Below are positions 58,010 to 64,000 of a stretch of DNA of 64,000 nt, in pieces. The notes under the pieces are model-generated. The model was not told where the DNA came from, searched no databases, and saw nothing but the letters and a program-made list of their open reading frames with translations. Source of the stretch: Siphonodentalium dalli (taxonomy: Eukaryota > Mollusca > Scaphopoda > Gadilida > Siphonodentaliidae); NCBI GenBank assembly GCA_032622095.1, contig CP136064.1:149793819-149857818 (forward strand), given 5' to 3'. Both the position numbers and the translations under genes were made by a program. Every line of letters starts with the position of its first letter. Within the stretch, counting starts at the first letter, position 1.

Positions 58010-61000
58010 CCAGTTGACCCTCGGTTGACCACCTACAGATATCCTGGGGGGATGGTACGTAAAAATCGACCAATTTTGAAGGAAATTTCGTATAGTTTGA
58101 GTATTTAGTGGCACAAGCTGTCGCTTTATGCCCACATATTCACCATTCCTACCCGCCTTACAGAAAACCCGGACCAGTTGACCCTCGGTTGACCACCTAC
58201 AGATATCCTGCGGGGATGGTACGTAAAAATCAACCAATTTTGAAGGAAATTTCGTATAGTTTGAGTATTTAGTGGCACAAGCTGTCGCTTTATGCCCACA
58301 TAATCACCATTCCTACCCGCCTTACAGAAAACCCGGACCAGTTGACCCTCGGTTGACCACCGACATATATCCTGGGGTATGGTACGTAAAAATCGACCAA
58401 TTTTGAAGGAAATTTCGTATAGTTTGAGTATTTAGTGGCACAAGCTGTCACTTTATGCCCACATAATCACCATTCATACCCGCCTTACAGAAAACCCGGA
58501 CCAGTTGACCCTCGGTTGACCACCTACATATATCCTGGGGGGATGGTACGTAAAAATCGACCAATTTTGAAGGAAATTTCGTATAGTTTGAGTATTTAGT
58601 GGCACAAGCTGTCACTTTATGCCCACATAATCACCATTCCTACCCGCCTTACAGAAAACCCAGACCAGTTGACCCTTGGCTGACCACCTACAGATATCCT
58701 GGGGGGATGGTACGTAAAAATCGACCAATTTTGAAGGAAATTTCGTATAGTATGAGTATTTAGTCGCACAAGCTGTCGCTTTATGCCCACATAATCACCA
58801 TTCCTACCCTTACAGTAAACCCGGACCAGTTGACCCTCGGTTGACCACCTACAGATATCCTGGGGGGGGGGGGGGGGTTGGTACGTAAAAATCAACCAAT
58901 TTTGAAGGAAATTTCGTATAGTTTGAGTATTTAGTGGCACAAGCTGTCACTTTATGCCCACATAATCACCATTCCTAGCCGCCTTACAGAAAACCCGGAC
59001 CAGTTGACCCTCGGTTGACCACCTACAGATATCCTGGGGGGATGGCACGTAAAAATCGACAATTTTGAAGGAAATTTCGTATAGTTTGAGTATTTAGTGG
59101 CACAAGCTGTCGCTTTATGCCCACATAATCACCATTCCTACCAGCCTTACAGAAAACCCGGACCAGTTGACCCTCGGTTGACCGCCTACAGATATCCTGG
59201 GGGGATGGTACGTAAAAATCAAACAATATTGAAGGAAATTACGTATAGTTTGAGTATTTAGTGGCAACAAGCTGTCGCTTTATACCCACATAATCACCAT
59301 TCCTACCCGCCTTACAGAAAATCCGGACCAGTTGACCCTCGGTTGACCACCTACAGATATCTTGGGGGGATGGTACTTAAAAATCGACCAATTTTGAAGG
59401 TAATTTCGTATAGTTTGAGTATTTAGTGGCACAAGCTGTCGCTTTATGCCCACATAATCACCATTCCTAGCCGCCTTACAGAAAATCCGGACCAGTTGAC
59501 CCTCGGTTGACCACCTACAGATATCCTGGGGGGATGGCACGTAAAAATCGACCAATTTTGAAGGAAATTTCGTATTGTTTGAGTATTTAGTGGCACAAGC
59601 TGTCGCTTTATGCCCACATAATCACCATTCCTACCGCCTTACAGAAAACCCGGACCAGTTGACCCTCGGTTGACCACCTACAGATATCCTGGGGGATGGT
59701 ACGTAAAAATTGACCAATTTTGAAGGAAATTTCGTATAGTATGAGTATTTAGTGGCACAAGCTGTCGCTTTATGCCCACATAATCACCATTCCTACCCTT
59801 ACAGAAACCCGGACCAGTTGACCATCGGTTGACCACCTACATATATCCTGGGGGGATGGTACGTAAAAATCGACCAATTTTGAAGGAAATTTCGTATAGT
59901 TTGAGTATTTAGTGGCACAAGCTGTCACTTTATGCCCACATAATCACCATTCCTACCCGCCTTACAGAAAACCCAGACCAGTTGACCCTTGGTTGACCAC
60001 CTACAGATATCCTGGGGGAAGGTACGTAAAAATCGACCAATTTTGAAGGAAATTTCGTATAGTTTGAGTATTTAGTGGCAACAAGCTGTCGCTTTATGCC
60101 CACATGATCACCATTCCTACCCGCCTTACAGAAAATCCGGACCAGTTGACCCTCGGTTGACCACCTACAGATATCCTGGGGGGATGGTACGTAAAAATCA
60201 ACCAATATTGAAGGAAATTTCGTATAGTTTGAGCATTTAGTGGCACAAGCTGTCGCTTTATGCCCACATAATCACCATTCCTACCCGCCTTACAGAAAAC
60301 CCGGACCAGTTGACCCTCGGTTGACCACCTACATATATCCTGGGGGGATGGTACGTAAAAATCGACCAATTTTGAAGGAAATTTCGTATAGTTTGAGTAT
60401 TTAGTGGCACAAGCTGTCACTTTATGCCCACATAATCACCATTCCTACCCGTCTTACAGAAAACCCAGACCAGTTGACCCTTGGCTGACCACCTACAGAT
60501 ATCCTGGGGGGATGGTACGTAAAAATCGACCAATTTTGAAGGAAATTTCGTATAGTATGAGTATTTAGTCGCACAAGCTGTCGCTTTATGCCCACATAAT
60601 CACCATTCCTACCCTTACAGTAAACCCGGACCAGTTGACCCTCGGTTGACCACCTACAGATATCCTGGGGGGGGATGGTACGTAAAAATCAACCAATTTT
60701 GAAGGAAATTTCGTATAGTTTGAGTATTTAGTGGCACAAGCTGTCACTTTATGCCCACATAATCACCATTCCTACCCGCATTACAGAAAACCCAGACCAT
60801 TTGACCCTCAGTTGACCACCTACAGATATCCTGGTGGGATGGTACGTAAAAATCGTCCAATTTTGAAGGAAATTTCGTATAGTTTGAGCATTTAGTGGCA
60901 CAAGCTGTCGCTTTATGCCCACATAATCACCATTCCTACCCGCCTTACAGAAAACCCTGACCAGTTGACCCTTGGCTGACCACCTACAGATATCCTGGGG

Positions 61001-64000
61001 GGATGGTACGTAAAAATCGACCAATTTTGAAGGAAATTTCGTATAGTATGAGTATTTAGTCGCACAAGCTGTCGCTTTATGCCCACATAATCACCATTCC
61101 TACCCTTACAGTAAACCCGGACCAGTTGACCCTCGGTTGACCACCTACAGATATCCTGGGGGGGGGGGGATGGTACGTAAAAATCGACCAATTTTGAAGG
61201 AAATTTCGTATAGTTTGAGTATTTAGTGGCACAAGCTGTCGCTTTATGCCTACATAATCACCATTCCTACCAGCCTTACAGAAAACCCGGACCAGTTGAC
61301 CCTCGGTTGACCGCCTACATATATCCTGGGGGGATGGTACGTAAAAATCAACCAATATTGAAGGAAATTACGTATAGTTTGAGTATTTAGTGGCAACAAG
61401 CTGTCGCTTTATACCCACATAATCACCATTCCTACCCGCCTTACAGAAAATCCGGACCAGTTGACCCTCGGTTGACCACCTACAGATATCCTGGGGGGAT
61501 GGTACGTAAAAATCGACCAATTTTGAAGGAAATTTCGTATAGTATGAGTATTTAGTGGCACAAGCTGTCGCTTTATGCCAACATAATCACCATTCCTGCC
61601 TTACAGAAAACCCGGACCAGTTGACCCTCGGTTGACCACCTACAGATATCCTGGGGGGATGGTACGTAAAAATCGAACAATTTTGAAGGAAATTTCGTAT
61701 AGTTTGAGTATTTAGTGGCACAAGCTGTCGCTTTATGCCCACATAATCACCATTCCTAGCTGCCTTACAGAAAACCCAGACCATTTGACCCTCAGTTGAC
61801 CACCTACAGATATCCTGGGGGGGGGATGGTACGTAAAAATCGACCAATTTTGAAGGAAATTTCGTATAGTTTGAGTATTTAGTGGCACAAGCTGTCGCTT
61901 TATGCCCACATAATCACCATTCCTACCAGCCTTACAGAAAACCCGGACCAGTTGACCCTGGTTGACCGCCTACAGATATCCTGGGGGGATGGTACGTAAA
62001 AATCAAACAATATTGAAGGAAATTACGAATAGTTTGAGTATTTAGTGGCAACAAGCTGTCGCTTTATACCCACATAATCACCATTCCTACCCGCCTTACA
62101 GAAAATCCGGACCAGTTGACCCTCGGTTGACCACCTACAGATATCTTGGGGGGATGGTACTTAAAAATCGACCAATTTTGAAGGTAATTTCGTATAGTTT
62201 GAGTATTTAGCGGCACAAGCTGTCGCTTTATGCCCACATAATCACCATTCCTAGCCGCCTTACAGAAAATCCGGACCAGTTGACCCTCGGTTGACCACCT
62301 ACAGATATCCTGGGGGGATGGCACGTAAAAATCGACCAATTTTGAAGGAAATTTCGTATAGTTTGAGTATTTAGTGGCACAAGCTGTCGCTTTATGCCCA
62401 CATAATCACCATTCCTACCGCCTTACAGAAAACCCGGACCAGTTGACCCTCGGTTGACCACCTACAGATATCCTGGGGGATGGTACGTAAAAATTGACCA
62501 ATTTTGAAGGAAATTTCGTATAGTATGAGTATTTAGTGGCACAAGCTGTCGCTTTATGCCCACATAATCACCATTCCTACCCTTACAGAAACCCGGACCA
62601 GTTGACCATCGGTTGACCACCTACATATATCCTGGGGGGATGGTACGTAAAAATCGACCAATTTTGAAGGAAATTTCGTATAGTTTGAGTATTTAGTGGC
62701 ACAAGCTGTCACTTTATGCCCACATAATCACCATTCCTACCCGCCTTACAGAAAACCCAGACCAGTTGACCCTTGGTTGACCACCTACAGATATCCTGGG
62801 GGAAGGTACGTAAAAATCGACCAATTTTGAAGGAAATTTCGTATAGTTTGAGTATTTAGTGGCAACAAGCTGTCGCTTTATGCCCACATGATCACCATTC
62901 CTACCCGCCTTACAGAAAATCCGGACCAGTTGACCCTCGGTTGACCACCTACAGATATCCCGGGGGGATGGTACGTAAAAATCAACCAATATTGAAGGAA
63001 ATTTCGTATAGTTTGAGCATTTAGTGGCACAAGCTGTCGCTTTATGCCCACATAATCACCATTCCTACCCGCCTTACAGAAAACCCGGACCAGTTGACCC
63101 TCGGTTGACCACCTACATATATCCTGGGGGGATGGTACGTAAAAATCGACCAATTTTGAAGGAAATTTCGTATAGTTTGAGTATTTAGTGGCACAAGCTG
63201 TCACTTTATGCCCACATAATCACCATTCCTACCCGCCTTACAGAAAACCCAGACCAGTTGACCCTTGGCTGACCACCTACAGATATCCTGGGGGGATGGT
63301 ACGTAAAAATCGACCAATTTTGAAGGAAATTTCGTATAGTATGAGTATTTAGTCGCACAAGCTGTCGCTTTATGCCCACATAATCACCATTCCTACCCTT
63401 ACAGTAAACCCGGACCAGTTGACCCTCGGTTGACCACCTACAGATATCCTGGGGGGATGGTACGTAAAAATCAACCAATTTTGAAGGAAATTTCGTATAG
63501 TTTGAGTATTTAGTGGCACAAGCTGTCACTTTATGCCCACATAATCACCATTCCTACCCGCATTACAGAAAACCCAGACCATTTGACCCTCAGTTGACCA
63601 CCTACAGATATCCTGGTGGGATGGTACGTAAAAATCGTCCAATTTTGAAGGAAATTTCGTATAGTTTGAGCATTTAGTGGCACAAGCTGTCGCTTTATGC
63701 CCACATAATCACCATTCCTACCCGCCTTACAGAAAACCCTGACCAGTTGACCCTTGGCTGACCACCTACAGATATCCTGGGGGGATGGTACGTAAAAATC
63801 GACCAATTTTGAAGGAAATTTCGTATAGTATGAGTATTTAGTCGCACAAGCTGTCGCTTTATGCCCACATAATCACCATTCCTACCCTTACAGTAAACCC
63901 GGACCAGTTGACCCTCGGTTGACCACCTACAGATATCCTGGGGGGGGGGGGGATGGTACGTAAAAATCGACCAATTTTGAAGGAAATTTCGTATAGTTTG
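58010..64000. repeat. ~164-bp satellite array with 2.78-kb higher-order repeat
   Basis: About 36 head-to-tail monomers of ~164 bp run off the right edge. Each contains GACCAGTTGACCCTCGGTTG, ACCTACAGATATCCTGG with a variable G run, GGTACGTAAAAATCGACC, 'TTTCGTATAGTTTGAGTATT' and GCTTTATGCCCACATAATCA. Monomer variants recur in the same order 2,782-2,784 bp apart: 59,280-59,555 with 62,064-62,339, and 60,094-60,420 with 62,878-63,204. This is a 17-monomer higher-order unit. Minus-strand ORFs starting MVDFYVPSP are by-products of the monomer. Confidence 0.95.

Noticed and set aside
58010-64000. Long minus-strand ORFs (MVDFYVPSP...) repeated many times
   Set aside because: They coincide exactly with the 164-bp satellite monomer, change frame with indels in the G run and have no start or polyadenylation context. 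They are repeat by-products.
58010-64000. CENP-B box in the satellite monomer
   Set aside because: The closest stretch, TTTCGTATAGTTTGAG, lacks the conserved A and the CGGG of the NTTCGNNNNANNCGGGN box.

Overview
The window is animal nuclear DNA and contains one clear conserved protein gene. Four exons on the + strand encode the C-terminal third of 4-hydroxyphenylpyruvate dioxygenase (HPD, tyrosine catabolism). They are separated by phase-0 introns of about 12.4, 4.1 and 14.7 kb with consensus splice sites. The 5' exons lie to the left of the window. The intergenic DNA is AT-rich and dense in families I associate with bivalve molluscs: AGCTCAAC/AGCTCACC-ended elements, CCGTCC-rich repeats and TIR (terminal inverted repeat) elements with a 'CTGCTTTACGGAT' end. 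A marine bivalve is the best guess, as inference only.

Layout, left part. Positions 1-2,173 hold a ~160-bp tandem repeat whose far end lies about 10 bp from the HPD exon at 2,184. Intron 1 (2,256-14,662) carries arrays of short palindromic units, nested hairpins, a TTAA-flanked MITE that is itself interrupted by another repeat, a dead LINE ORF2 tail and two copies of one repeat family. Intron 2 holds an 85-bp near-perfect hairpin and a second small inverted repeat. Intron 3 (18,984-33,675) contains a hAT remnant with a broken BED zinc finger, a TAA-flanked MITE, CCGTCC repeats and a 1.5-kb minisatellite that reverses orientation in its middle. HPD ends at 33,750.

Right part. Positions 34,173-39,223 form a 5.05-kb imperfect palindrome with arms of about 2.3 kb, nearly identical outside and strongly diverged inside. 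Helitron-like 3' ends lie at 40.3, 46.4 and 46.9 kb. Positions 47,381-53,023 form a 5.64-kb foldback transposon. Its inverted arms are tandem arrays of a 353-bp unit, and it is flanked by an exact 8-bp duplication, GAGCAGAG. Next comes a repeat copy into which two 468-bp TTAA-MITEs have inserted in opposite orientations. The matching empty sites for both survive in intron 1. A single-exon, intact 244-codon gene (56,485-57,219) appears to join a basic N-terminal module to the C-terminal tail of a MULE transposase. From about 58.0 kb to the right edge there is a ~164-bp satellite with a 2.78-kb higher-order repeat.

The HPD exons act as one transcription unit. The rest is mostly mobile and satellite DNA in nested layers, and the within-window copies allow relative dating of insertions. 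I found no convincing tRNA, rRNA, CRISPR or prokaryotic feature. All identity statements are by eye.
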